DNA from: Halomicrococcus gelatinilyticus | Lineage (GTDB): Archaea; Halobacteriota; Halobacteria; Halobacteriales; Haladaptataceae | Assembly (NCBI GenBank): GCA_024227995.1 | Contig: CP100467.1 | Span: 186,001-250,000 of the forward strand | Reading direction: 5' to 3' | Length of the DNA stretch: 64,000 bases | Part shown: positions 16,641 through 26,978 of the stretch, piece after piece | How the letters are laid out: the number at the start of each line of letters is the position of its first letter | Numbering within the stretch: position 1 is the first letter of the stretch | Translations under genes and position numbers: made by a program | Notes under the pieces: generated by a model | Told to the model about the DNA's origin: nothing | Databases searched by the model: none | Seen by the model: only the letters and a program-made list of their open reading frames with translations

Positions 16641-16787
16641 CTACGTGAATCGTCGGGAGAGCACCGCCAGTCCGATCGCCAGGAGGGCGAGGCCCCAGTA
16701 CAGCGAGTCGCCCGGGAGCCAGACGAGGAGCAGCGTGACGACGCCGGAACTGAACAGCGACCATCCGATAGTCGTGTCGTAGCTCAC
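16641..16787 (-). CDS. Small two-helix membrane protein (48 residues)
   Basis: A short minus-strand gene of 48 residues with GTG start preceded by a strong Shine-Dalgarno-like GAGGAGG ending four bases upstream. It encodes two hydrophobic segments, WSLFSSGVVTLLLVWLPG and YWGLALLAIGLAVL, joined by a short Asp/Ser turn and ended by RRFT and TAG. Composition and the ribosome-binding site make it convincing despite the size. Function unknown. It faces the DUF1328 gene (convergent) and its 5-prime end sits exactly where the neighbouring cupin gene is broken. Confidence 0.65.
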   Translation of the reverse strand: MSYDTTIGWSLFSSGVVTLLLVWLPGDSLYWGLALLAIGLAVLSRRFT

Positions 16788-16803
16788 GTCCTCCTCTCGT
16801 CAC

Positions 16804-17204
16804 ACCGGTACTTTGGCCTCGTGGCCGGAGTCGGCGGCTCGTCGCCCTACCACTACCACACGCGGAACGAGGAGGCGCTGTTCGTGCTCTCCGGTAGCGG
16901 AAAGATACGACTCGACGACGAACTGCTGGCGGTGACCGAGGGCGGCTACGTCAGCCTGCCGGCGGACGAGAGCGGCGCCCATCGGGTCGTCAACGACTCG
17001 GACGACCCGCTCACCTACCTGGCCGTGTCGACGATGGCCGAACCGGAGGTGACCGTACCCCCCGACTCGGAGAAACTCTGGGTGTTCGTCGGCTCGCCGC
17101 CGGGCGGACGCGACGACCGGCAGGTCCACGGCTACTACCGGCGCGACGACGACGTCGACTACTGGACGGACGAGACCCCGGGCGGGAACGACGACGCCGA
17201 GTGA
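16804..17204 (+). pseudogene. Cupin-domain protein lacking its N-terminus
   Basis: The frame contains a complete-looking cupin core: PYHYHTRNEEALFVLSGSGK with the metal-binding HYH...E set of cupin motif 1, and AHRVVNDSDDPLTYLAVST with the His of motif 2, then the haloarchaeal-type tail GSPPGGRDDRQVHGYYRRDD. Full-length relatives have about 35 more residues before the first motif. Here the frame runs back into antisense of the small membrane gene, with no start there. GTG at 16821 could yield a 127-residue shortened protein, so it may still be expressed, but the missing first strands suggest a truncated gene. Confidence 0.68.
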
Positions 17205-17244
17205 CCATCCCGCGCGGGCCGACCGACTGCGTCGGACCGTCGCG

Positions 17245-17913
17245 TCAGTCGCGCTGTCGGACGACGACGTCGACCTCGCCGTCGGAGGTCTGCAGCTGCT
17301 CGACGTGACCGCTGAACCGGTACCGGTCCCGGGTCGGCTCGCCGCCGCCGAGCTGCCACTCGACCTGTTCGTACTCGCTGTCCCGTTCGTGACGCCGCGT
17401 CGAGTAGATGCGTCCGGACACCTGGATCAGGAACGTGACCGGTGAGGAGTACCCGCCCCGGAGCACGATCTCGCCCGGGAGGGTCGACGGTCCGCCGCCG
17501 TCGGCGGGCGTCTCGTCGACGAGGTCGCAGGCGTCCACCGCCTGCCCGTCGATCCAGACGTCGGCGCGTTCGCAGTCGGTGACGTCGAACGCGGTGACCT
17601 TCCCGGTGTAGGCGTAGGCGTCGTACCCGCCGGCGGTCGCGCCGTGAACCGTCCGGCCGTCGCGGTCGTCTTCCGGGTCGATGGTGATGGCGTCGCCGTC
17701 GACCGGCGCACCTCCGCTGCTGGTCGTCTTCCGGAGCTCGCCGGACACCGTGAACTGGTAGTCGACGACGTCTTCGGTCGCGCTGTGCAACACGATGACG
17801 CTCTGCGTTGCTGCGGCCGGGTCCGCGACGCTTCCCGCAACGCCGAGTGCAGCCAGCCCCTTCACGACGGTGCGTCGAACCGCCGATACCGGACTGGAAT
17901 CGAGTGCTGTCAT
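17245..17913 (-). CDS. Secreted protein with two beta-sandwich modules
   Basis: A 222-residue exported protein. The N-terminus has VRRTVVKGLAALGVAGSVAD, a twin-arginine-like signal with an AAA-type cleavage region near residue 36. The mature part holds two related beta modules: one with DYQFTVSGELRKTTSSGG, VHGATAGGYDAYAYTGKVTAF and DVWIDGQ, the other with VTFLIQVSGRIY and YRFSGHVEQLQ. The FTVSG...YAFTG...DVxVxGx pattern recurs in haloarchaeal secreted proteins of unknown function. Two Cys (DCERAD, VDACD) lie close together in the first module. ATG at 17913 starts at the signal; the upstream frame is arginine-rich noise. Confidence 0.78.
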   Translation of the reverse strand: MTALDSSPVSAVRRTVVKGLAALGVAGSVADPAAATQSVIVLHSATEDVVDYQFTVSGELRKTTSSGGAPVDGDAITIDPEDDRDGRTVHGATAGGYDAYAYTGKVTAFDVTDCERADVWIDGQAVDACDLVDETPADGGGPSTLPGEIVLRGGYSSPVTFLIQVSGRIYSTRRHERDSEYEQVEWQLGGGEPTRDRYRFSGHVEQLQTSDGEVDVVVRQRD

Positions 17914-18155
17914 GCTTCCTCCTGATTCGGCCGGGGCCCGGACCGACCGGTCGCCCGCTGGCGCGTGTCGCAGGTTGCGGTACGTCCTCGCACCAGTGCT
18001 TCCTCGCACGGGCCTGCCGGGTCGAACCGCCGGAGAGCTACGTCTTGACGACGCCTCATTCTTCCGGCCGTCGTCCATCGCTCCGGCGGCGTCTCGCGCG
18101 AGGCGCGACGTTGAGCGTCCCGTCGGCGGGAACGCGCCGTCGCGAACGTGGCGTG

Positions 18156-18169
18156 GTAACGAACGTTAC
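18156..18169. promoter_or_regulatory. Inverted repeat GTAACG-AA-CGTTAC between divergent secreted-protein genes
   Basis: A perfect 14-base inverted repeat in the 380-base divergent spacer between the 222-residue secreted protein and the repeat protein. No gene lies in this spacer. Candidate operator; its distance from either start (over 120 bases) argues for an upstream activator-type site if functional. Confidence 0.4.
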
Positions 18170-18295
18170 GGGGCCGGCGGGCTCGGACACGTTCGCGTCG
18201 CCGACACCGTATCGGCCGCTTTCGTCGTTCTCCGCTCCGCCGAACGGAATTAACGGCGCCTGGGCTTGAACGTGGTCCCCTCTGATGTTAGCCGC

Positions 18296-20743
18296 ATGAG
18301 TCGAACGACACGCGCGGTCGTGGTCGTGGTGGCCCTCGCCCTCGTCGCGAGTGCCGGCGTCGCCACGACGTCCGACCGCCGGACCGACGGCCAGTCCGCG
18401 AGCGGGGACCGGTCCTCCGCCGCTGATGTGCATCCATCCGCGCTCGCTGCGTCGCCGTCGGTACTGCCCGTCGAGCAACCGTCCGCCCACGCGAGCGCGC
18501 AAGAGTCGCAGTCGCAGTCGACGGCCGAGCGCAGACGCGCCGCCGTGCGAGGAGTGCGTCGGGGTGCCCGCATCGCGGCGGTCAGCGGCGCGTCGGTCCC
18601 GTCTGAGAAGCGGCGCGCGGCGGCGGAGGCAGCGGCTCGCGTCGTCCGACAGACGCAGGACGCGAACGTCTCGCAGATACAGGCGGCCGCGCAGGGCGCT
18701 GCCCACGGCGTGCTGCTCCAGAGCCAGCGGGTGAACGTCTCGCAGGTGCAGCAGGCGACGGCGGGCGCGATGCAGGGAGCGCTCTCCCAGCGCCAGCGCG
18801 CGACCGTCTCGCAGGTCCAGGCCGCCGCGTTCGGTGCGGGACACGGCGGCGTCGCGGCGAGCCAGCGAGCGACCGTCGAACAGCTCCAGGTCGCCACGCG
18901 CGGCGGTGCGCGCGGCGCGGTCGCCGGTGCGGTCCAGAACGCTTCGGCCGTCGCGCAGATACAGGAGGCGGCCCAGGGTGCCACCTACGGCGCGCTCGTC
19001 CAGCGCCAGCGGGTGTCGGTCGAACAGCTCCAGGCGGCCGCGGTGGGTGCCGCCCGCGGCGTGCTGAACGGGAGCACGACGGCCGACCCGAAGCAGGTGC
19101 AGGTGACCGCCCTCGCCGCCGCGCGGGGGAGCCTCGTCCAGCGCCAGGAGGTGACCGTCGAGCAGGTGCAGTCCGCGTCCAGCGGTGCGGCGGCGGGCGC
19201 GATCTCCCAGAGCCAGCGCGTGACGGTCGAACAGCTCCAGTCCGCGGCGTTCGGCGCGGCGAGCGGGGCGCTGGTCCAGCGCCAGCAGGTGACGGTGGTC
19301 CAGATACAGGCGGCCGCACGCGGCGCGGCGAGCGGGGCGCTCGTCGTCGTCCAGCAGCAGGTCGTGACCGTCGTCCAGATCCAGTTCGCCGCGAGCGGGA
19401 GCGCCCGCGGGGCCGTCGTCGGTGCCGCCCAGAGTCAGCAGGTGACCGTCGAGCAGGTGCAGGCGGTCGCGGCCGGGTCGGCCCGCGGCGGCGTCACGCA
19501 GGTGCAGGCCGTGAACGTCCGGCAGGTCCAGGCGGCGACCGTCGGCGCCGCGGTCGGCGCGCTCAGGCAGTCCCAGCGCGCGAGCGTCACGCAGCTCCAG
19601 GCGGCCGCCCAGGGTGCTGCCGCCGGCGGCGTCGGCCAGAGCCAGGCGGTGTCGGTCGAGCAGGTGCAGTCGGCGACGCTCGGCGCGGCGAGCGGCGCGG
19701 CGACGGCCGCCGTCGAACGGTCCGTGACCGACGAGGCACAGGTCCGCGCCGCGGCCCGTACCGGCGTGGTCGCCGCGGCCGGCATCGCCGTCCAGAGTCC
19801 GGACGCCCCGCCGGCGGAGTTGGCAACGGCGGCGCGAGAGGCGGCGACGGACGTCGAGGACGTCACGACGACCGCCGAACCGACGACGATAGAGACGACC
19901 CAGACCGTGGCGGTGACGTCGCCGACGCCCGACGAGACTCCCGGCCCACCGACGGAGACCCCGACCGAGACGACGACCACGACCGCCGTCCTGCCGAACA
20001 CGACGACGGGGACCGTCGACGTGCTCCCGACCACGACGGGGACCGTCGAACTGTTCCCGGACACGACGACGGCGGTCGCTCCGACGCCCGGGACGCCCGC
20101 CGGCGAGCCGACCAGGACGACGCCCGGTGGACCGACCGGAACCGCGACTCTCCCTGGCACCACGACGACGCCCGGGACGGCAGGAACGGCCACCGCGACC
20201 AACGCCACGACCACGACGCCCGCGACCAACGCCACGACCACGACTGCGGTCCCTGCCGAGGACCGGTACGGACTGAACCTCACCTGCACGGAGATCACGT
20301 TCGACACGACGAACCGCAGCCAGTACCGCCTCCAGGCGGTGGTCGTCGACCCGGCGAACCTCGACGACGCGCGGCTGCTGACCCTGGACCTCGCCCCGGA
20401 GAACTTCGTCGCGTCGCCGGACGACCCCGGGAACTGGACGTGGACGAACACGACGGCCGACCTCGGCTTCGAGGGGTACGTGGTGGTCAACGCCTCCGTC
20501 TTCACGCCCGCTGGCGAGCAGGTCGCTGCAGCTCAGCAGCGGAACCTCGAAGCGTGTCTCGGCCAGCAGACGGCGACGGAGACGCCGCCCGGCCAGCCCA
20601 CGACGACGGCGCAGCCGCCGGCGGAGACCACGGGTGAAGCGCCGGCGACAGCGACCGCGGCACCCACCACGACCGGGGCAACAGTCGCTCCGCTCCCGAC
20701 GGGCACCGAGGGAGCGGGAACGGTCGGCGGGACTGCCGGCTGA
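18296..20743 (+). CDS. Secreted Gln/Ala-repeat protein with Thr-rich stalk and C-terminal domain
   Basis: An 815-residue protein that I cannot assign to a named family. Residues 1-30 are a Sec signal peptide (TTRAVVVVVALALVASAGVA). After a Ser/Gln/Arg-rich lead, about 16 units of roughly 23 residues run from residue 118 to about 505, with consensus VTVEQ(V/L)QxAAxGAAxGAL followed by a Gln/Arg link. Residues 527-654 are a Thr/Pro-rich mucin-like stalk with many N-glycosylation sequons. Residues 655-750 form a compact beta-rich domain bounded by two Cys (LTCTE and EACLG) that could be disulfide-linked, then another Thr/Pro tail. No PGF-CTERM or lipobox is seen. Probably a surface or extracellular structural protein; this is inference. 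ATG at 18296 directly precedes the signal. Confidence 0.85.
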   Translation: MSRTTRAVVVVVALALVASAGVATTSDRRTDGQSASGDRSSAADVHPSALAASPSVLPVEQPSAHASAQESQSQSTAERRRAAVRGVRRGARIAAVSGASVPSEKRRAAAEAAARVVRQTQDANVSQIQAAAQGAAHGVLLQSQRVNVSQVQQATAGAMQGALSQRQRATVSQVQAAAFGAGHGGVAASQRATVEQLQVATRGGARGAVAGAVQNASAVAQIQEAAQGATYGALVQRQRVSVEQLQAAAVGAARGVLNGSTTADPKQVQVTALAAARGSLVQRQEVTVEQVQSASSGAAAGAISQSQRVTVEQLQSAAFGAASGALVQRQQVTVVQIQAAARGAASGALVVVQQQVVTVVQIQFAASGSARGAVVGAAQSQQVTVEQVQAVAAGSARGGVTQVQAVNVRQVQAATVGAAVGALRQSQRASVTQLQAAAQGAAAGGVGQSQAVSVEQVQSATLGAASGAATAAVERSVTDEAQVRAAARTGVVAAAGIAVQSPDAPPAELATAAREAATDVEDVTTTAEPTTIETTQTVAVTSPTPDETPGPPTETPTETTTTTAVLPNTTTGTVDVLPTTTGTVELFPDTTTAVAPTPGTPAGEPTRTTPGGPTGTATLPGTTTTPGTAGTATATNATTTTPATNATTTTAVPAEDRYGLNLTCTEITFDTTNRSQYRLQAVVVDPANLDDARLLTLDLAPENFVASPDDPGNWTWTNTTADLGFEGYVVVNASVFTPAGEQVAAAQQRNLEACLGQQTATETPPGQPTTTAQPPAETTGEAPATATAAPTTTGATVAPLPTGTEGAGTVGGTAG
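18647..19810 (+). repeat. Tandem 69-base coding repeats, about 16 degenerate units
   Basis: Within the preceding gene. Each unit encodes VTVEQVQAAAxGAAxGAL plus a QxQ link; codon-level sequence is also repeated (GTC GAA CAG CTC CAG and variants). Some units carry two-to-four-residue insertions (for example at VVVQQQ and GAAQSQ), showing drift after duplication. Confidence 0.85.
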
Positions 20744-20851
20744 CGTCGTGGCTGACCGCCGCCGGGACGGTTGCCCCGAGGACGCGTCGACGGGTGACGC
20801 CCGGGACGTCCTGGTTCTGGCGGTGCCGGTCGAGGGTTCGACGGGGACGAA

Positions 20852-21874
20852 CTACCGCTGTGACTCCCGGAGGATGAGCGGGCCGATGGCGAGCGTCCGC
20901 TTGGCGACCGGCGCGATGCGGAGGATGTACGACGTGAACAGCAGGAACGGGACCAGGGTCACGGTGAACGCCGCGCTGGTGACCCACGTCACGGTCGGGA
21001 CCGACAGGAAGGCCCCGGTGAACGTCTCGCTGCTGACGAACGTGAGCATCCCGCCGGCGACGACCAGCGCCGGCACCGCCGCGTAGAGGATGTACATCGA
21101 GAGGTCGACCAGCGCCCACTGGAAGTAGAGCGTCTTCACGTGCTCGCGCGCCGGCCCGAACATCGCGAGCGCGGTCCGCAACTCCTCGAACGCCGCCCGC
21201 TGGTCGTCGGAAAGCGACGCCGAGAACTCCTCGTTCATCCGTTCGACCTGGTATATCTTCCACCCGTAGTTGAAGTTCAGCGCGGCGAACAGCACGTCGA
21301 ACGTCCCGAACTTCGCTCCCTCGAGGCTGCTCTGGACCGCCTTGGCGTTCCCGTGTACGCTGTCGACGAACTCCCCCACCTGCTCGATCAGTTCGTCGTC
21401 GTCGCTCTCGCGGACGATGCGGTCGAGCGCCTCCGCTCGCCGCTCGGTCTCGTCGATCAACTGGCTGAGGAACGAGTTCGGGTCGGCCGGGACGACGCCG
21501 CCGAACATGTCCTTCGTGTGCGTCCGGAAGTCCATCGTGTCGCTCATGCGCCTGCGCTGGTCGCCCAGCGGTCCGTTCTCCTGCGAGAGCACGAGCTGGC
21601 TGATCGAGACGACGAGCGTCGTCCCGGTCACGATGACGCCGATCATCGCCGAGAAGGTCGTCTCGATGGTGTCGGCGGACCGCAGCTCCGTCGCGAGCGA
21701 CGGCTCGAGGACGACGCTCGTCGCGACGAGGGAGACGAACACGAACGCCGCGAGCAGCGCGGTGAGCAGGAACCGGTTCGTCCGGAACAGCAGCCAGATC
21801 TTGAGGCGGTTCTCGTTCGCCCGCTCGCGCATCCTGTCCGCGGTACCGATGCTCCCGGGGTCCCGGTCACTCAT
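20852..21874 (-). CDS. Multi-pass membrane protein of unknown function
   Basis: A 340-residue protein with about five hydrophobic helices in two groups: FLLTALLAAFVFVSLVATS and MIGVIVTGTTLVVSISQLVL in the first 100 residues, then ALVDLSMYILYAAVPALVVA, VTWVTSAAFTVTLVPFLLF near the end. Between them is a long acidic soluble segment (about 105-235) with helical character. The overall plan resembles haloarchaeal membrane proteins annotated only as hypothetical. The ATG at 21874 lies inside the end of the upstream DUF4177 gene (8-base overlap), so the two are coupled. No catalytic motif. Confidence 0.82.
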   Translation of the reverse strand: MSDRDPGSIGTADRMRERANENRLKIWLLFRTNRFLLTALLAAFVFVSLVATSVVLEPSLATELRSADTIETTFSAMIGVIVTGTTLVVSISQLVLSQENGPLGDQRRRMSDTMDFRTHTKDMFGGVVPADPNSFLSQLIDETERRAEALDRIVRESDDDELIEQVGEFVDSVHGNAKAVQSSLEGAKFGTFDVLFAALNFNYGWKIYQVERMNEEFSASLSDDQRAAFEELRTALAMFGPAREHVKTLYFQWALVDLSMYILYAAVPALVVAGGMLTFVSSETFTGAFLSVPTVTWVTSAAFTVTLVPFLLFTSYILRIAPVAKRTLAIGPLILRESQR

Positions 21875-22082
21875 CCGTTGTCTCCGCGTCGTGGTCGAGC
21901 GGACGCTTGAGGAGGAGGAGCTTCGTCCCGCCGCCGCTGTACTCTATCGTGTCGACGAGTTCCCAGCCCTCCGCGCCGAGCTCGTTGAGCTGCGCTGTCG
22001 GGTCCGTCGCCTCCTTCCGCGTCTCGTCACGAGGTGGATCGAGGCTGCGATACTCCCATCCGTCGGGGTAGCTGGTGGACAC
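21867..22082 (-). CDS. DUF4177-like small protein
   Basis: A 71-residue soluble protein matching the DUF4177 pattern: WEYRSLDPPR at the start, LNELGAEGWELVDTIEYSGG in the middle and LLLLKRP near the end. Start is GTG at 22082: a TATA-like ATATATGG box on the minus strand at about 22106-22114 sits some 26 bases upstream, as expected for a leaderless transcript beginning at this codon; a TTG three codons earlier is the alternative. It overlaps and probably drives expression of the membrane protein downstream. Function of DUF4177 is unknown. Confidence 0.8.
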   Translation of the reverse strand: MSTSYPDGWEYRSLDPPRDETRKEATDPTAQLNELGAEGWELVDTIEYSGGGTKLLLLKRPLDHDAETTDE

Positions 22083-22198
22083 ACGACGCAAGTACGTGAC
22101 TATCCCATATATTCGTCCGCCTGCCCCGGCGCGGATTGCGACGCTATCGGCCGCAGTCGACCCTCGTCCTTTTCAGTTACAGGTACGAATGGTGACGT

Positions 22199-22693
22199 AT
22201 GGGTTCGGAGATTGTCGCCCTGTCGATCACTCTCCTGACGGCGGTGCTGTTCGTCGGCGTCGCCCTCCACTCACTGCGGCCCGACAGTCCGCTCCGCCGT
22301 CTGTACGACGTCGACCCCGACGACGACGCGGCGGTGCGGTCGAACGCCCTCGTCGTCGGCCTCAGCGGGGTCCTCCTGGGCCTGCTCGGCGCGGCGGTCG
22401 TCGCAGACGTGCCGGAGCGGGTGGTCGGTGCCGGGACGGTGCTCGTCGCCGCCGCGCTGTGTATCGTCCTCGGCTGGTTCATCCGGTGTCGCGACCGCCG
22501 GGAACTGCTCACGTCGCCCGACGTCGACCGCGACACCGCGCGACGCGTCGGGGGCGCGGCCATCCTCTGTGGCGTCCTCGCCCTCCCGCTCGCGCCGGCC
22601 ATCTGGGTCGACGCGGGTCCCGCCGTCGTCCTCGCCATTGCGGCGGGCGGCTTCGTCGCTACCACCCTCGCCATCGGACTCGCCTACCGGTGA
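22199..22693 (+). CDS. Four-helix membrane protein, hypothetical
   Basis: A 164-residue protein with four clear membrane helices (IVALSITLLTAVLFVGVALH, ALVVGLSGVLLGLLGAAVVA, VVGAGTVLVAAALCIVLGWF, and a C-terminal pair around GGAAILCGVLALPLAPAIW and AVVLAIAAGGFVATTLAIG, so four or five). Short cytoplasmic loops are acidic and arginine-rich. No recognised family. ATG at 22199 follows GTGACGT without an obvious ribosome-binding site. Divergent from the DUF4177 unit. Confidence 0.75.
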   Translation: MGSEIVALSITLLTAVLFVGVALHSLRPDSPLRRLYDVDPDDDAAVRSNALVVGLSGVLLGLLGAAVVADVPERVVGAGTVLVAAALCIVLGWFIRCRDRRELLTSPDVDRDTARRVGGAAILCGVLALPLAPAIWVDAGPAVVLAIAAGGFVATTLAIGLAYR

Positions 22694-22777
22694 CCCTTGC
22701 TATCTGACAGCAATATCTGCCCGACTCCGGCGTATTATGTGTGTGCACCTCTCACGGTCGAGTGGCTATCATGACCA

Positions 22778-24307
<1,530 letters not shown>

Positions 24308-24329
24308 GCCGTCGCGGTCGACCGCATCG

Positions 24330-24335
24330 TTTTTT
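24330..24335 (+). terminator. T6 terminator after the synthase gene
   Basis: A run of six T in a GC-rich context (GCATCGTTTTTTCGACG) lies 22 bases after the stop of the synthase gene and 25 bases before the next start, the typical archaeal intrinsic terminator. Confidence 0.55.
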
Positions 24336-24360
24336 CGACGCGCCCTTCCAACGGGGAAAC

Positions 24361-26436
24361 ATGTCGAATCCGGGTGACGAATCAACCGCCCCGCCGGCGA
24401 CGAGACGCGAGGAGGTCGTCGAGACGCGCCACGGCGTCGAGGTGCGCGACCCCTACCGGTGGCTCGAGGGCGACGGCGAGGCGGTCGCCCAGTGGACGGC
24501 GGCGCAGAACGAGTACGCCGACGCCCACCTCGACTCGCCGACGCGCGAGCGGTTGCGTTCGGCGATGGAGCCCCTCGCCGACGTGCGCGACTACGGACCC
24601 GTCAAGGCTGCCGGCGGTCGCTACTTCCAGACGGTCGAGCGCCCCGAGGAGGACCATCCCCGACTGCTCGTGCGCGAATCGCCGGGCGACGAGGGGCACG
24701 TCCTCGTCGCCCCCGCGGAGTGGCCGGCGAACGCCGCCGCGGACGCCCCCACGCGGTCGATGGCCTGGCACCTGCCGTCGCCCGACGGCGAGCACGTCGC
24801 CGTCGGCGTCACCGAGGGCGGCGACGAGCAGGTGGACGTCCACGTCCTGAGCGTGCCCGACGGCGAGGAGGTGGCCGTCCTGGCGGACCGCGGTCGGGTG
24901 TACCTCGGACTCATCGGGTTCGACGCGGTGAGCCCGGGGATGGTCGCGTGGGACGCCGACGGCGAAGGCCTCTACTACGTCGCCACCGGCGACCCGGACG
25001 CGGGCGCGCAGATGAGGACGGAACTGCGTCACTGGCGGTTCGACGGGACCGAGTCGACGCTGCTCGCGAACGACGACGAGCAGGTCTGGCCGACGGTCCG
25101 GGTCGGGTCGGGAACGCTTGCGGTCGGGCTCTCGGCCGTCGGCGGCGGCATCGACTGGTACGTCCACGTCGACGGCGAGCTCCGCCCCGTTCTCGACGAC
25201 GTCGACGCCGAGACGTACGTGGTGTTCCACGACGGCACCGTCTTCCTCCAGACCGACCACGGCGCGCCGCGCGGGCGCGTCCTCGCCTGCCCGCTCGCGC
25301 GGTTCCGCGAGGGCGACCTCTCGCTCGACGAGTGCGAGACGGTCGTGCCCGAGCGCGAGGCCGTCCTCCAGTCGTTCGCCGTCACGTCGGAGCACGTCGT
25401 GGTCTACCACCTGGAAGATGCGCGCGCGCGTCTCGCCGTCCACGATCGCGACGGCGACCGCACCCGGGACCTCCCGCTGCCCGACTACGCGTCGGTGTCC
25501 CAGCTACGGGCGGACGCCGTCGCCGACAGGGTGTTCTACCAGGTGGAGTCGTTCCACCGCCCTCCGACGGTCGTCCGGGCGGACGCCTCGTCGGGCGACG
25601 CGCGCGAACTCGCGCGGGTCGACGTCGGCGTCCCCGACGACCTGGTCGTCCGCCAGGCGTTCGTCGAATCGTCCGGCGGCACCGAGGTTCCGCTGTTCGT
25701 CTGTCACCGCGCGGGGGTCGAGCGCGACGGCGACAACCCGGCGGTGCTCCACGGGTACGGCGGGTTCCGCTCCGGTCGACCGCCGAACTTCGACCGCTTC
25801 CGCGTGCCGTTCCTCGCGGACGGCGGCGTGTACGCGCAGGTGTGCGCCCGCGGCGGCGACGAGTACGGCGAGTCGTGGCACGAGGACGGCATGCTGGCGA
25901 AGAAACAGCACACCTTCGACGACTTCGTCGCGGCGGCCGAGCACCTCTGTTCGGTCGGCTACACGAACCCCGACCGGCTGGCGGTCACCGGTCGCTCGAA
26001 CGGCGGCCTGTCGGTCGGCGCCGTCGTCACCCAGCGGCCGGACCTCTGGGCCGCGGCGCGCTCGTCGGTCCCGCTGCTCGACATGCTGCGGTTCCACGAG
26101 TTCCTGCTCGGGGCGTCGTGGACCGCCGAGTACGGCAATCCCGGGGACCCCGAGGCGTTCGCATCCCTCCGCGAGTACTCGCCGTACCACAACGTCGAGG
26201 CGGGCGTCGAGTATCCGCCGGTCCTGTTCACGACCGCGGCGGAGGACACGCGCGTCCACCCCGCCCACGCCCGGAAGATGGCGGCGCGACTGCAGACGGA
26301 GGCCGACGGCGGCCCGTTCCTCCTGCGGACGCGGAGCGACACCGGCCACGGCGGTGGCGCGTCCACCTCGTCGGCGGTCCAGGAGCAGGTCGAGGAGTGG
26401 ACGTTCCTGTACGACCACCTCGGCGTGGGCGAATGA
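24361..26436 (+). CDS. Prolyl oligopeptidase family serine peptidase (S9A)
   Basis: A 691-residue cytoplasmic peptidase with the S9A layout: a short N-terminal segment (RDPYRWLEGD, the peptidase family opening), a seven-bladed propeller region (about 75-400), and an alpha/beta hydrolase domain. The catalytic triad is visible: Ser546 in TGRSNGGLS, Asp629 in AAEDTRVHP, His663 in DTGHGGG. The oxyanion segment HGYGGFRSG is conserved. Prolyl oligopeptidases cleave short peptides after Pro. No signal sequence. Length is normal for the family. It follows the synthase gene by only 53 bases, but a T-tract separates them. Confidence 0.94.
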   Translation: MSNPGDESTAPPATRREEVVETRHGVEVRDPYRWLEGDGEAVAQWTAAQNEYADAHLDSPTRERLRSAMEPLADVRDYGPVKAAGGRYFQTVERPEEDHPRLLVRESPGDEGHVLVAPAEWPANAAADAPTRSMAWHLPSPDGEHVAVGVTEGGDEQVDVHVLSVPDGEEVAVLADRGRVYLGLIGFDAVSPGMVAWDADGEGLYYVATGDPDAGAQMRTELRHWRFDGTESTLLANDDEQVWPTVRVGSGTLAVGLSAVGGGIDWYVHVDGELRPVLDDVDAETYVVFHDGTVFLQTDHGAPRGRVLACPLARFREGDLSLDECETVVPEREAVLQSFAVTSEHVVVYHLEDARARLAVHDRDGDRTRDLPLPDYASVSQLRADAVADRVFYQVESFHRPPTVVRADASSGDARELARVDVGVPDDLVVRQAFVESSGGTEVPLFVCHRAGVERDGDNPAVLHGYGGFRSGRPPNFDRFRVPFLADGGVYAQVCARGGDEYGESWHEDGMLAKKQHTFDDFVAAAEHLCSVGYTNPDRLAVTGRSNGGLSVGAVVTQRPDLWAAARSSVPLLDMLRFHEFLLGASWTAEYGNPGDPEAFASLREYSPYHNVEAGVEYPPVLFTTAAEDTRVHPAHARKMAARLQTEADGGPFLLRTRSDTGHGGGASTSSAVQEQVEEWTFLYDHLGVGE

Positions 26437-26871
26437 CGGTCCGGCCGTCGGTCGTGCCCGGTGAATCGACGGCCGGGGAGTCGAACCGCCCGGTGTGGCC
26501 GTGCACGCGTCGACATCCGAAGACGACACAGCACGTGTAGCCGTCCGACTTCAGCCCGCGAACGGGTATGGGGCGCTGCCCACCGTTCTCTTCGCTCGTC
26601 CGTAGCTGTCGGGTCACCGACTGGAATGAACGTCCCGTCTCCGTCACGGAACAGGAGGTTTCCACCGGTCGGCCCTCCGTCACCCGTCCTCTCCGCCTGG
26701 GTGACCGTCTGCCAGACCTGTAGTCCTGCCGACCGGTGCGCTGTCGACTGGCCGTCCCACCGACGTCGAGGTCTCCGGCCGAAGGCGGCGGTGTACTTGC
26801 TGCACGGGACCGTTCTCTCACTCCTCGAAGATTGTGGCGCTACTCGACATCTCCGTCACACCGCGAAAAAT

Positions 26872-26886
26872 TTTCACACTGTGAAA
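26872..26886. promoter_or_regulatory. Inverted repeat TTTCAC-ACT-GTGAAA upstream of the subtilase promoter
   Basis: Perfect six-base arms with a three-base centre, 35-50 bases upstream of the TATA box of the subtilase gene. Position fits an upstream activator site. Confidence 0.5.
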
Positions 26887-26920
26887 TCCCGAAATTATAT
26901 CGGGGCGCGGACAGGACGGA

Positions 26921-26936
26921 TTCTATATAAAATTAT
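26921..26936 (+). promoter_or_regulatory. TATA box of the subtilase gene
   Basis: TTCTATATAAAATTAT in an AT-rich island. Transcription is predicted near 26950, leaving a leader of roughly 75 bases before the ATG at 27028, longer than the leaderless norm for haloarchaea. Confidence 0.6.
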
Positions 26937-26978
26937 AGCTAAATTAAACTTATTACTAAACGCTTATTGTATTTTCAT

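Noticed and set aside
18647-19810. CRISPR-like periodic DNA
   Set aside because: The periodicity is in-frame protein repeats of 69 bases without unique spacers.
26470-26510. Second GGTTCGA-like element on the minus strand
   Set aside because: Flanking bases give at most three of five T-stem pairs; no cloverleaf.
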